Assembly (NCBI RefSeq): GCF_021390515.1
Contig: NZ_JAJUXI010000008.1
Location: 62,001 to 126,000 of the forward strand
Length of the DNA stretch: 64,000 nt
Direction: 5' to 3'
Origin: Dyadobacter sp. CY326
GTDB taxonomy: Bacteria > Bacteroidota > Bacteroidia > Cytophagales > Spirosomataceae
How positions within the stretch are numbered: the stretch's first letter is position 1; every line of letters starts with the position of its first letter. The position numbers were made by a program, and so were the translations under genes. The notes beneath the pieces were generated by a model. That model ran no database searches and was not told the DNA's origin. It saw only the letters and a list, made by a program, of their open reading frames with translations. Positions 19,338-27,778 of the stretch are shown here, piece by piece.

Positions 19338-21794
19338 ATGAAAAGTATCTTGTTTGCTTGCGCTTGCTTTTTGTCTGCGCAAAATGCCAGTGCTCAGCTT
19401 TCGGGTAAGCTGACGACGGGTTTGGGAGAGCCTTTGCCTTTTGCTAATGTGCTGGTTATGTATGCCGAGGACAGCTCTTTTGTCAGGGGCGCGGTTACGG
19501 ATGAATTGGGAGCTTATGTAACTGAAAGTGTTACTTCCGGGACTTATCTGCTCCGGTTTAGTGCCGTGGGTTATCAAACTATGCTTTCCGGGCGCATTGC
19601 TGTTTTGGACGGACAAGGGCCTCTAAATCTTGGAACACAAGTCCTGGAAAGTGATGTGCAGCAGCTGGGAGAGTTTGTTGTGAAAGGTGAAAAGCCATTG
19701 TTTCAGCAGGAAATTGACCGGACCGTTGTTAATGTCGAAAATAGTGTGCTCATCAAAGGAAGCTCTGCATTGCAGGTGCTCGAACGCTCCCCGGGTGTGA
19801 TTGTGGATATGCGCAACGGCAGCATTTCCCTCAACGGAAAAAGCAGCATCATGCTGATGATCAATGGGAAAACGGTACGGCTGTCCGTTACGCAGGTTGT
19901 TTCCATGCTGAACAATATGACGGCGAATGACATTGAAAAAATCGAACTTATCACCACGCCGCCAGCCAAATATGATGCGGATGGCACGGGCGGAATGATC
20001 AATATTGTTTTGAAAAAGAACCTCGAAGCCGGCACAAAAGTATCTGTTGCGGCTAGCGCCGGATATGGTTGGGGACAGAAAGGAAGCGGAAGTCTCAATG
20101 TGACGCGCCGCAACGGAAAGTGGAATGTCTTTGGTTCCTATGCTTACCTGCACGACAAAACACGCGACGGATATATAGCGTGGAGCACGCAGGATATGCC
20201 CGCATTCGGCGGCAAGCTGGACGTTTTTGGAACGAGCACAAATACAGCGGTTTCAAATAGCCAGAATGCGTTGTTCGGAACGGATTTGTATTTTGGTAAA
20301 AACACCGTTGGCACAAGCATCTCGTATAATGGTAACCGAACGGAACGCAATGTATTTAACACCGGAAGCTATCTCCGGATCGCGTCTGACTCACTTTTGT
20401 CGCTCGAAACGACGATATCGGGCAAAAACCGGTGGGACAATGTAAATGCCAGTGTGTATCTCGATAGCAAATTCCGGGAAGGCGAAAAGTTGAATGTTGA
20501 TCTTGATTTCATGCATTATCTGTACGACAATCCGACCGAAGGCGAGACGATATTTTACGATAAAAGAAGGCAGCAGATTTTTCCGGAAGGAAATATTTTT
20601 TCAGGTCGGCAAATGGGGAAATCGCGAACGCCCATTGCGGTTGGCGTGCTGAAAATGGATTACATTAAAGAATTAAATGCCAAATGGCGGCTTGAAGCGG
20701 GCGCAAAAGCAACATTGACCAACAGCACGAGCAATTCTTATATTTCACAATTCATTGACGGTGAGTGGACAAGAGGTCCGCGCTACATCAATAACATTGC
20801 AATGCATGAAAGGATTGGAGCCGCTTACACTTCCTTATTTGCCCAGATCAATCCCTCAATTTCCGTTTCAGCTGGTCTTCGATACGAGTTTTCCAAAATG
20901 AAAGCCGAGGCCGATAAAAATGAGCGTGACGTCAACCGAAAACTGGGCAAGCTGTTTCCAGCAATTTTTATCAATAAAAAAATAAACGAACAATCTGCAT
21001 TGCAACTTTCTTATACAAAGCGCATCAGCAGGCCGTCGTTCAATGACCTCTCGTCTTATTTGCAATATAATGATCCGATGTCGGTTTCGACTGGAAACCC
21101 TGCATTACGGCCTACGATCACCAATAATTTAAAATTTGGATACAATTTCAATGGTTACGCATTTTCCATAACAGCCAGTCGTGACAATGATCCGATCATT
21201 CTTTATCAGCAACAGGAAAGTCCCGCCCGCGATCTTATGTATTTTGCACCGCAGAATATGCGCTTTCAAAACAACCTCAGTTTCCAGGCAAGCGGCCAGG
21301 TTAAAGTTTCGAACTGGTGGAATACGACCTACGCATTAACGAGTGGCTGGCGGCAATTTCAACTTGAACATACCATTGAAAAACTCAAAAAAACCTATTT
21401 CGCCTATTCCTTCAACGGCAGCCAGACTTTTTCCATTCCGGGCCAAATTGCACTGGAAATTTCCGGCTGGTATAATTCAAAGCAGTTTGAGGGTTCCAAA
21501 CGCATTGAGGGATTTGGAATGTTGAATGCGGGTTTGAAAAAAGAGCTGAAACACAACCTCGGCAGCTTCCAATTCACAGTAACTGATGTTTTCAAATCAA
21601 TGCGCGTGAACGGCCATTTTGGCGAACTGACGAAAGAGGCGTTTGACCTCAAAGCCGATTTTATTTATAAATCCGAGTCGGCGCGCACCCGGATTTTCAA
21701 ACTGACTTACACACGCTCCTTTGGAAATTCGGGCATTAAATTACAAGCTTCACGGTCAGAAGTTTCAAAAGAAGAAAGGGCAAGGATCAGGTAA
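19338..21794 (+). CDS. TonB-dependent-receptor-like outer membrane beta-barrel protein
   Basis: 818 residues. Signal peptide about 1-19 (cleavage after ASA). A carboxypeptidase-regulatory-like beta-sandwich (about 20-105: LTTGLGEPLPFANVLV, GYQTMLSG) precedes a plug domain (about 115-225: ALQVLERSPGVIVD, NGKTVRL, IEKIELITTPPAKYDADGTGGMINIVLKK). A long beta-barrel of the OMP_b-brl_3 type follows, with RISRPSFNDLSSYLQYNDPMS. The layout fits the outer membrane beta-barrel/TonB-dependent receptor families of Bacteroidota, which import or sense nutrients; the ligand cannot be read from the sequence. No TonB box was identified with certainty. A lipoprotein gene follows after 57 bp and may be co-expressed. 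Confidence 0.88.
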   Translation: MKSILFACACFLSAQNASAQLSGKLTTGLGEPLPFANVLVMYAEDSSFVRGAVTDELGAYVTESVTSGTYLLRFSAVGYQTMLSGRIAVLDGQGPLNLGTQVLESDVQQLGEFVVKGEKPLFQQEIDRTVVNVENSVLIKGSSALQVLERSPGVIVDMRNGSISLNGKSSIMLMINGKTVRLSVTQVVSMLNNMTANDIEKIELITTPPAKYDADGTGGMINIVLKKNLEAGTKVSVAASAGYGWGQKGSGSLNVTRRNGKWNVFGSYAYLHDKTRDGYIAWSTQDMPAFGGKLDVFGTSTNTAVSNSQNALFGTDLYFGKNTVGTSISYNGNRTERNVFNTGSYLRIASDSLLSLETTISGKNRWDNVNASVYLDSKFREGEKLNVDLDFMHYLYDNPTEGETIFYDKRRQQIFPEGNIFSGRQMGKSRTPIAVGVLKMDYIKELNAKWRLEAGAKATLTNSTSNSYISQFIDGEWTRGPRYINNIAMHERIGAAYTSLFAQINPSISVSAGLRYEFSKMKAEADKNERDVNRKLGKLFPAIFINKKINEQSALQLSYTKRISRPSFNDLSSYLQYNDPMSVSTGNPALRPTITNNLKFGYNFNGYAFSITASRDNDPIILYQQQESPARDLMYFAPQNMRFQNNLSFQASGQVKVSNWWNTTYALTSGWRQFQLEHTIEKLKKTYFAYSFNGSQTFSIPGQIALEISGWYNSKQFEGSKRIEGFGMLNAGLKKELKHNLGSFQFTVTDVFKSMRVNGHFGELTKEAFDLKADFIYKSESARTRIFKLTYTRSFGNSGIKLQASRSEVSKEERARIR

Positions 21795-21851
21795 GCGAAT
21801 GCTATTTTAAATCCAGCGGACTCTTTATCTTACAAAAAAATTGCCTCTCCG

Positions 21852-23204
21852 ATGAACCGAACACTCGCTCTGATTGTATGCCTGGCCTGCCTCTGCTGGC
21901 AATGTAAGGAAAAGAAAGAACCTGTGCCTCAGCCCGGCAGTGAAAAAGTGATCGATGTTCTCGACTTTTCCATTCCCGGAGCGGATCAAAAAAACATCAG
22001 GATTGGAAAGGATGTGATTGTTGTAAACCTGCCCGAAAACTACGCACCGGGCGATTATATCAAACCCGTGATTGTCCCTGGAACAGGTTATTCTACGCAA
22101 TCACCGATCCTGAACGGGGTTAGCTACGAAGATCAAGAAATCACACTTGACCTCGAAAGCAAAACTCGGCAAAGCAGAAAGTTTAACGTCATTGTTATTC
22201 CTTTCAAAGCCATCAATGTGCGGGAGCCTGCCAAAAATCTTGCATTGACAATTGGACCCGATGCGCACTTTGCGGCCTCTTTTGACTTGAAAGGAACAAA
22301 AGCGACGGTTAACGAAGGTGAAAAATTGATTTACGAACCACTGATCCGTTTCAAAAGCAAGGCCACGGGTGAGATTGTGGAAGAGCTTTACATCGATCCT
22401 CGGGAAACGCAGCGCGGAGACAGCGCGACCTTCACCTTACCCGGCACAATTTTGCCCGGTGAATACACGGCCGAAGTGGTTTGGGGCCAAAAAACGGAGA
22501 TTTTGACATCGCAGTTTGTTGTCAAATCGGGTCCGGTGTTTTTCAAAAGAGGAAGCTGGCATATGCTTGAAGCGGACCGTTATTTTGAAATCAATGGTTT
22601 CAATTTCTCTCCAACGGGCAAATATGAGGCAATCATTGAGAATGATTTCATGCCGGCCGAACGCATCAATTTGAAATACGAAAAAGCAGGAACATTGTCC
22701 GGAAACCTGCCACCGAGCGTCGGTTTGGGCAATTACAAGATCACTTACCTCGAAAACGGGAAGAAAAAAGAGCCTTATCTTGAAAAGCAAGGGATTGATA
22801 GATATTCCGGCGATGATCATTTTTACATTCAAAAAACGAGGACCCAGCCCATTGCCCGCATCGTGACGCAGCCATCCCGCATCACTTCCTTCAAGACATA
22901 CATGGGTTTGAGCTTGAATTATTATGCCTCGGCGACAGAGATTAACCGGCAAGAGCCCATCATTGTTTACACAGAATCGTGGGGTCCCGCGACTGACAAG
23001 TTTGAGTTGATTTTGATAGATCACAAAAGCCGCAAAGAATACAAGCTCGCCTATTCCGGCACGGTTTATTCCGTTTTTGACGGCTTCCTCTCTTTCCCCG
23101 CTTTTCCGGTGACCAAAAGCGTCCCGAATGGACAATATGAGGTTTACATTTTGAGAAACTCGGAAAAAACGGAGCGATACAGCCAGATCATTACATTGAA
23201 ATAG
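21852..23204 (+). CDS. Hypothetical lipoprotein, beta-sandwich rich
   Basis: 450 residues. A signal peptide ends in a lipobox with Cys18 (LCWQC). The mature part begins with a charged, Pro-rich linker and then appears to be made of several beta-sandwich modules; one contains GFNFSPTGKYEAIIENDFM, reminiscent of IPT/TIG-like folds. I do not recognise a named family. The gene follows the beta-barrel receptor gene by 57 bp on the same strand, so it may be a surface-exposed partner, by analogy with SusD-like or TIG lipoproteins. This is inference; no SusD signature is present. Confidence 0.7.
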   Translation: MNRTLALIVCLACLCWQCKEKKEPVPQPGSEKVIDVLDFSIPGADQKNIRIGKDVIVVNLPENYAPGDYIKPVIVPGTGYSTQSPILNGVSYEDQEITLDLESKTRQSRKFNVIVIPFKAINVREPAKNLALTIGPDAHFAASFDLKGTKATVNEGEKLIYEPLIRFKSKATGEIVEELYIDPRETQRGDSATFTLPGTILPGEYTAEVVWGQKTEILTSQFVVKSGPVFFKRGSWHMLEADRYFEINGFNFSPTGKYEAIIENDFMPAERINLKYEKAGTLSGNLPPSVGLGNYKITYLENGKKKEPYLEKQGIDRYSGDDHFYIQKTRTQPIARIVTQPSRITSFKTYMGLSLNYYASATEINRQEPIIVYTESWGPATDKFELILIDHKSRKEYKLAYSGTVYSVFDGFLSFPAFPVTKSVPNGQYEVYILRNSEKTERYSQIITLK

Positions 23205-23229
23205 TTCACTGGAAAATTACGCAAGCCGA

Positions 23230-23655
23230 CTAACAACACTTCAAAAGCTTCCGCTTGATGTATCGAATGAATGGTCCGATAAGCGGTAAATGCTCGTAGA
23301 AGAAGGCTCCGGCATCGTAATAATTGCGCTGGGAAATGACTTTCTCGCCGATTAGGAGCACTGTAATGCCTGAAACCGCAATCCTTTTTTGTGGAATTTT
23401 ATATTCTAGATCGAGTTCCCAGGATAGATATGCCCGGTCGTTGCGAATGCTTTGCTGCGTGAATTTGTAGCCGCCGCGCCTGACATTCGCATTGAATTTT
23501 TGCAAGTAAGTGTGTATTTCAACAATGCCTTTCAATGTTCTGATCGGGTCCTGAAAATGCGCATCACTTTCGTAAATTTCCTCTAAAAGTGCGGCGTTTT
23601 CGTCCGGGAGACGGTTGAAATGCATTTTGAATTTGTCGATGATATCGGGATTCAT
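23230..23655 (-). CDS. NTF2-like (SnoaL-type) protein
   Basis: 141 residues. It shows the pattern of a nuclear transport factor 2-like cone fold: an N-terminal helix (IDKFKMHFNRL), the YESDAHFQDPIRTLKG loop, then beta strands YKFTQQSIRNDRAYLSWELDL and the terminal NYYDAGAFFYEHLPLIGPFIRYIKRKL. Similar proteins occur beside photolyase-like, amine-oxidase and DUF1365 genes in other bacteria, but none of those are here. The pocket residues do not allow a function to be named. The ATG lies directly after a terminator-like hairpin at 23666-23716, so it probably has its own promoter or is read through. Confidence 0.75.
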   Translation of the reverse strand: MNPDIIDKFKMHFNRLPDENAALLEEIYESDAHFQDPIRTLKGIVEIHTYLQKFNANVRRGGYKFTQQSIRNDRAYLSWELDLEYKIPQKRIAVSGITVLLIGEKVISQRNYYDAGAFFYEHLPLIGPFIRYIKRKLLKCC

Positions 23656-23665
23656 TTTTTAAAAA

Positions 23666-23716
23666 CTATAAAAATGCCGACCGGGTTACCAGCAATGGCC
23701 GGCAATCCGGTCGGCA
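23666..23716 (-). terminator. Rho-independent terminator of the Yx(FWY)xxD lipoprotein gene
   Basis: Read on the minus strand, a perfect 10-bp stem (23707-23716 with 23675-23684, arm TGCCGACCGG) with a 22-base loop is followed by TTTTTATAG. It lies 12 bases after the stop of the gene at 23729 and immediately before the start codon of the gene ending at 23230. Confidence 0.7.
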
Positions 23717-23728
23717 AATGGCAGCCCG

Positions 23729-24490
23729 TTAGTTGAATGTCAACACGGTGAATTTTGCATTCGCATCCGTTCCTTTCACGTCGCCGCGCTTCTCATCTTT
23801 TGAGAAAAAATAAAACGGTTTTTTAATGAATGTAGCCTGCGGCTTGGAATCGGCACGCGTGATTTTGTAAAAATCAGTCGTTTTCAGCGGACTTGGAACG
23901 ACAGGCGGCTCGATAAAGAATGGTGGCCAAACCGCTGCACAACCTCCGTTGCAATTGCTGGTGTCGTCCACATCATTAGCGAAAGTGTAAAGGGTCTTGC
24001 CCAACGCATCCACAAGATAACGTCCGGCGCCTTTGTTGCCAAAAAACACGCTATAATCAGGTTTTGCTATGAAAAAGCCGTTTTTGTTGTCACCAAGGAC
24101 ATCGCCCGCTTTTTTATCCTGCGCAAATTTGTAGAGCGGCCAACCCTTGTAAGTTGTTTGTTTTTGTCCGTCAGCGCGGGTGATCGTAGCGAAAAGTCCT
24201 GCCTCCACGCCGGGTCCAGCCGTGAAAGTTTCGTCGAAAAAGATCGGCCACACATTCAGACAGCCGCCGCTGCATGCGCTGTTCCCATCTACGTCTTTTT
24301 CAAGAAAATAAAGCGTGCGGCCTTTCTCGTCAACGAGCATTTTGCCAAATGTGTTGCTCGTCTTAACCTCAACCGAAAAGGTCGGTTCCTCGGGCAGCAC
24401 ATGATCATCTTCTGAACAGGCAACAAAGAAAATGGAACCAAACGCCAGCGTAGCCGACAGAATCAAACTGGATAATTGGATTGTTTTCAT
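23729..24490 (-). CDS. Lipoprotein with four Yx(FWY)xxD motifs (COG4315-like duplication)
   Basis: 253 residues. A signal peptide ends at Cys25 (FVACSEDD). The mature protein holds two tandem units, each with a pair of Yx(FWY)xxD-like motifs: YFLEKD and YKFAQD in unit 1, YTFAND and YFFSKD in unit 2. Between them are matching loops CSGGCLNVWP and CNGGCAAVWP, each with two Cys. This is the secreted COG4315-type lipoprotein repeat. The role of the family is unknown; the Cys pairs could form disulfides or bind a cofactor. It is encoded 47 bp downstream of the T9SS cargo gene on the same strand and ends at a hairpin terminator. Confidence 0.85.
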   Translation of the reverse strand: MKTIQLSSLILSATLAFGSIFFVACSEDDHVLPEEPTFSVEVKTSNTFGKMLVDEKGRTLYFLEKDVDGNSACSGGCLNVWPIFFDETFTAGPGVEAGLFATITRADGQKQTTYKGWPLYKFAQDKKAGDVLGDNKNGFFIAKPDYSVFFGNKGAGRYLVDALGKTLYTFANDVDDTSNCNGGCAAVWPPFFIEPPVVPSPLKTTDFYKITRADSKPQATFIKKPFYFFSKDEKRGDVKGTDANAKFTVLTFN

Positions 24491-24537
24491 GACTAATGTT
24501 TAAGTGAAAGTTTGAAAATTGATTTATAAAAACTGGA

Positions 24538-26949
24538 TTAATTGCTTTTCATCAGGCGGATCGTTCGCTGCTCTTCTTTGGTTTGAATTTTGAGCATATA
24601 GAGTCCCGAAGGAAATCTGCGCAAGTCGAGTTTGCCGTTTGCAACAGGTATTTCCAGCTTTTTTCCCGCTATGTCGAACAATGCAGATTCTGTCACCAGC
24701 TCGGGCATTTGAACATTGAACAGGCCATCGACAGACGGGTTGGGAAAAGCGTTCAGGTGCGTAATGCTTTCATTTTCAGGGACAACCACAACGATTCTCG
24801 ACATGGTAAATTTGCCGTCAAAATCGATCTGTTTGAGGCGGTAATAACTCGTTGTGTTGGCGTTCTCATCGGTGAAACTGTAACGCTTCGTCTGTTTGCT
24901 GGTGCCCTGCCCATCCATCCAGCCAATCTTATGGAATGTTAACGCGTCTGTTGATTTTTGTATTTCAAAACCTTCGTTCTGCACTTCGTCCGTTGTTTCC
25001 CACTCGATCAGGGTTCGACTGGCATCGGTAGGTTTCGCGGAAAATCTTGATAATGTGACTGGAAGAATCAGCGAGACCAAACCTTTCAGCGTCAAAATAC
25101 TCGCCTGAACATTCCCCATTTGTACATTCATTTTGCCATCAACAACACCGGCGCCGGTTCCTTTAAGCCTGATGAAAAGCGTACGGGATGCGGTGTGGTC
25201 GTTTGCTACGGACGCCAGCGTTGAAATAGCGTCTGAAAATGGTCCGGTCGCTGCAAGTGCAAGTTCATAGCCATCCGGTGCAGTCGCCGAAACACCAATG
25301 ATGGCTGGTGAAGCGATGGGCAGCCCTGTTCCTGAAATGGTAAAATTCTGCACCGGTGAAGGCGTTCCCGGCGGAGTTGAGAGCGTCAGTGTATCGGGGT
25401 TTAGCGCTGTGGCAGGCGGCGGGGCAACCTGGGCAGCTACCGGAATAACAAGACTGAATAAAATGCCTATGTTAACTTCAATATTTCCTGTTAACGTTCC
25501 GGCCAGCGCATTCGATTTTATACGGATCAGCACGTTTTTGGTAAGGTCGCCTTTGGAATCAAAGTCCGTGAAGTCCAGATCCTGACTAAATGGCCCATTG
25601 GCGGATTGGCTGATCTCGAAATTGGCGGGCGCCCTCACATGCATTGAGGCCCCATTTGGCAAACTAATGAACCCTTTCGCACGCAGTAAAAAGTTGTTTG
25701 TGCCCGAAGCTGTCCCCTGAATTGTGTTTAAAGCTGTGATGCTTGTAGGATCACTGGTGATTGTTTGCGGAAATTTGTCAAAAGCCTCACCTGAGACCGC
25801 AACTTTGTGATTTCCGGTCAATGCATTCACGTTGACAACGTCGCCGGAATAGAGGCCGGGTGTTAGACCCGCTTTTAATCGCACAAAAATTGCTTTTTGG
25901 AGATTAGAAAAATCGGTCGTATTATCCTGATCATCAGCGCCACGGTCGACAATTATAAAATCCTGATATGGGCCGTCTTTTTCGGAACTCACCTGAAATC
26001 CAACCGGAGCGAGAATCGTGAATTGGCTCGCAGACTGAGCAGGCAGGTCGGTGGCGGATAAAAGATAATTTTGTTCCACAGAAGGCGCATCGGAGCTAGC
26101 TTTAAATCCTGTCAAACTAGCAGGTGACACTCCGGCAGTTGCTATTGAGGGCGTAATGGTGCATGTTACTGTTTTAACAACAGCACCAGCTTGTGGTGGT
26201 GTATGCAAGATGTCAGTCGTGTAAGTCCCGGGAGGCAGATTTCCTTTTAACCTAACAAATATTTTTTTACTAGCAAATATCTGGCTTTGCAAACCGCCTC
26301 CAATGCTGAAACTTAAACTTGATGAGAAAGGACCTGCTTCAAGGAGGCTAATCTCAAAATCATTTGGAGAGATAATGTCAAGTATTCTCGGCTCTTGATT
26401 TAATAAAAATATGATATCGAGATTGTAAGATTGCACGGAGGGACCTTCCCCTTCACGAAACGAATTCAGAACAATCGGATCACCCACTGAAATGCGACCA
26501 GGGACACTTCTTGGTGCAATTGTGCTGCTGAGTGTTATATCGACTTTCGAATTTCCTCCGCTGCCCGAAGGATTAAAATTACAGGTCAACAAAGAGGTAT
26601 GATTGCCCGGAAGGTGAGGCAGAAAATCTGCCCGCATTCGGACAGTGACTTCGAGAAATGCAAGAGAAAATGTGCCGGGCACCTCCACATGATTACCAAA
26701 ATCCTGACCAATGCCCACGTTTCCTTTGATTTCATAACCTGCGGGCGCATCAATTAATATTTGTCCGTCTCCTCCTGGGAAGGTCAGAATAAACGTTTGT
26801 CCGTCAGAGACGCTGCCAACTTCACCGGAGAAATTCAGTGTTGATTTCGTGCTGGTTATTACGTCCGGTGCAGCTGCAGTTGTGTTCGTTGCCAGCAAAT
26901 TTGTCAGCAAGAATATTAAATTAATTTTCAGTAAAATTTGATTTTTCAT
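24538..26949 (-). CDS. Type IX secretion cargo: repeat protein with C-terminal sorting domain
   Basis: 803 residues. N-terminal signal peptide about 1-26. Several immunoglobulin-like repeats follow, recognisable by recurring phrases such as SPASLTGF, APVGFQVS, APANFEIS and (V/I)FVRLK. After a fibronectin-like segment (VTLSRFSAKPTDASRTLIEWE) comes a type A T9SS sorting domain: LNAFPNPSVDGLFNV, FDIAGKKL, FPSGLYMLKIQTKEEQ. This predicts Sec export, then outer membrane passage by the type IX system and surface anchoring or release. The repeats suggest an adhesin or structural surface protein; no enzyme motif was found. The COG4315-like lipoprotein gene follows on the same strand after 47 bp. Confidence 0.88.
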   Translation of the reverse strand: MKNQILLKINLIFLLTNLLATNTTAAAPDVITSTKSTLNFSGEVGSVSDGQTFILTFPGGDGQILIDAPAGYEIKGNVGIGQDFGNHVEVPGTFSLAFLEVTVRMRADFLPHLPGNHTSLLTCNFNPSGSGGNSKVDITLSSTIAPRSVPGRISVGDPIVLNSFREGEGPSVQSYNLDIIFLLNQEPRILDIISPNDFEISLLEAGPFSSSLSFSIGGGLQSQIFASKKIFVRLKGNLPPGTYTTDILHTPPQAGAVVKTVTCTITPSIATAGVSPASLTGFKASSDAPSVEQNYLLSATDLPAQSASQFTILAPVGFQVSSEKDGPYQDFIIVDRGADDQDNTTDFSNLQKAIFVRLKAGLTPGLYSGDVVNVNALTGNHKVAVSGEAFDKFPQTITSDPTSITALNTIQGTASGTNNFLLRAKGFISLPNGASMHVRAPANFEISQSANGPFSQDLDFTDFDSKGDLTKNVLIRIKSNALAGTLTGNIEVNIGILFSLVIPVAAQVAPPPATALNPDTLTLSTPPGTPSPVQNFTISGTGLPIASPAIIGVSATAPDGYELALAATGPFSDAISTLASVANDHTASRTLFIRLKGTGAGVVDGKMNVQMGNVQASILTLKGLVSLILPVTLSRFSAKPTDASRTLIEWETTDEVQNEGFEIQKSTDALTFHKIGWMDGQGTSKQTKRYSFTDENANTTSYYRLKQIDFDGKFTMSRIVVVVPENESITHLNAFPNPSVDGLFNVQMPELVTESALFDIAGKKLEIPVANGKLDLRRFPSGLYMLKIQTKEEQRTIRLMKSN

Positions 26950-27059
26950 AGCAACCAGAGATTAGTAAAGTTTAGTGAACAGATATAGCTTTCCCTCTCG
27001 TTATCTGATGTCCGGCCGGAGCAAATAACAGCGTGCGTCAGTGCAGAATGGATCAGTTT

Positions 27060-27479
27060 TTAAGCTTCTGAAGGCACAAGTTTGGCACCCAATTGCAGCA
27101 CGCGCCCGAGGTCGTCGGCGTTGCGCCAGGTTTCCATCATCATGCCGTCGACAATGTGAAATATAAATGTTGACGTGAAAACTTGCCGCTTGCCAGCGGC
27201 AGGAATTCCTAAAAAACTCGATTGCATGCACGAATTGGTGGCACGAACCGTAACATAATCGCCTTCGGCAAAAATCATATTGACCGTCCATTGCTGGTCA
27301 ATGTGATCGAAGGTGTTGAACAAGTAACGAACGCCGTCCGGGCCTTCGGGCATGTTTGGCGCGCCGCCGTGCATCTTCCAGGTCGGTGCCGTGAGCGCGC
27401 AAATCGCTTCGACTTTCCCTTCGCTGACGAGTTGCAGCCACAGTCGGGCAATCTGTTTGTTTTCTGGTGTAAAAGTCAT
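27060..27479 (-). CDS. SnoaL-like/NTF2-fold protein
   Basis: 139 residues from ATG at 27479. An upstream TTG in frame (27536) would add 19 residues with no family support. Features of the SnoaL-like polyketide-cyclase/ester-cyclase group: the first helix TPENKQIARLWLQLVSEGK, the APTWKMHGG loop, GPDGVRYLFNTF, IFAEGDYVTVRA and the C-terminal DGMMMETWRNADDLGRVLQLG. Proteins of this family bind small hydrophobic molecules and sometimes isomerise them. No pathway genes are adjacent. It is transcribed away from the hybrid propeller kinase gene, sharing a 299-bp intergenic region with direct repeats. Confidence 0.78.
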   Translation of the reverse strand: MTFTPENKQIARLWLQLVSEGKVEAICALTAPTWKMHGGAPNMPEGPDGVRYLFNTFDHIDQQWTVNMIFAEGDYVTVRATNSCMQSSFLGIPAAGKRQVFTSTFIFHIVDGMMMETWRNADDLGRVLQLGAKLVPSEA

Positions 27480-27576
27480 GGCTAATAAATATTTTTGCTG
27501 ATTGACAGCACGTTGCAGTAATTTTTGATGTGACAAATGTATGCGGACTTATTCCTGCTTGAAAATCAAAAATGAA

Positions 27577-27612
27577 CGAAGCGTAGGAAATTAAGAATCG
27601 AAGCGTAGGAAA
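27577..27612. promoter_or_regulatory. Two-turn direct repeat, possible LytTR operator
   Basis: A 14-bp sequence, CGAAGCGTAGGAAA, occurs at 27577-27590 and again at 27599-27612, 22 bp apart centre to centre. A second pair, CGATTGAAA, occurs at 27676-27684 and 27690-27698. They lie between divergent genes, one of which encodes the kinase partner of a LytTR regulator. LytTR proteins are known to bind direct repeats spaced about two helical turns apart, so autoregulation is plausible; no binding is shown. Confidence 0.4.
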
Positions 27613-27778
27613 AATTGCTTGTAACGTTTTGCGGTGATAAAGATAAACGTATTGCTATATACGCAGATGATAGGTCGATTGAAACGCTTCGATTGAAATG
27701 TGCCACGCCTCAGTTCAATTTTGCTACGTCTCAATCATTTGGATTATTAAATGCATTCTTTTTTTGCAATTTTTATAA

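Noticed and set aside
22437-23135. 232-residue open frame on the minus strand
   Set aside because: It lies entirely inside the lipoprotein gene on the plus strand, which has a signal peptide and a coherent fold. The frame is a shadow.
19338-23204. SusC/SusD pair
   Set aside because: The receptor is of the OMP_b-brl_3 type and the following lipoprotein has no SusD helical-repeat signature.
27001-27291. 96-residue open frame on the minus strand
   Set aside because: It overlaps the SnoaL-like gene in another frame and lacks a recognisable domain.
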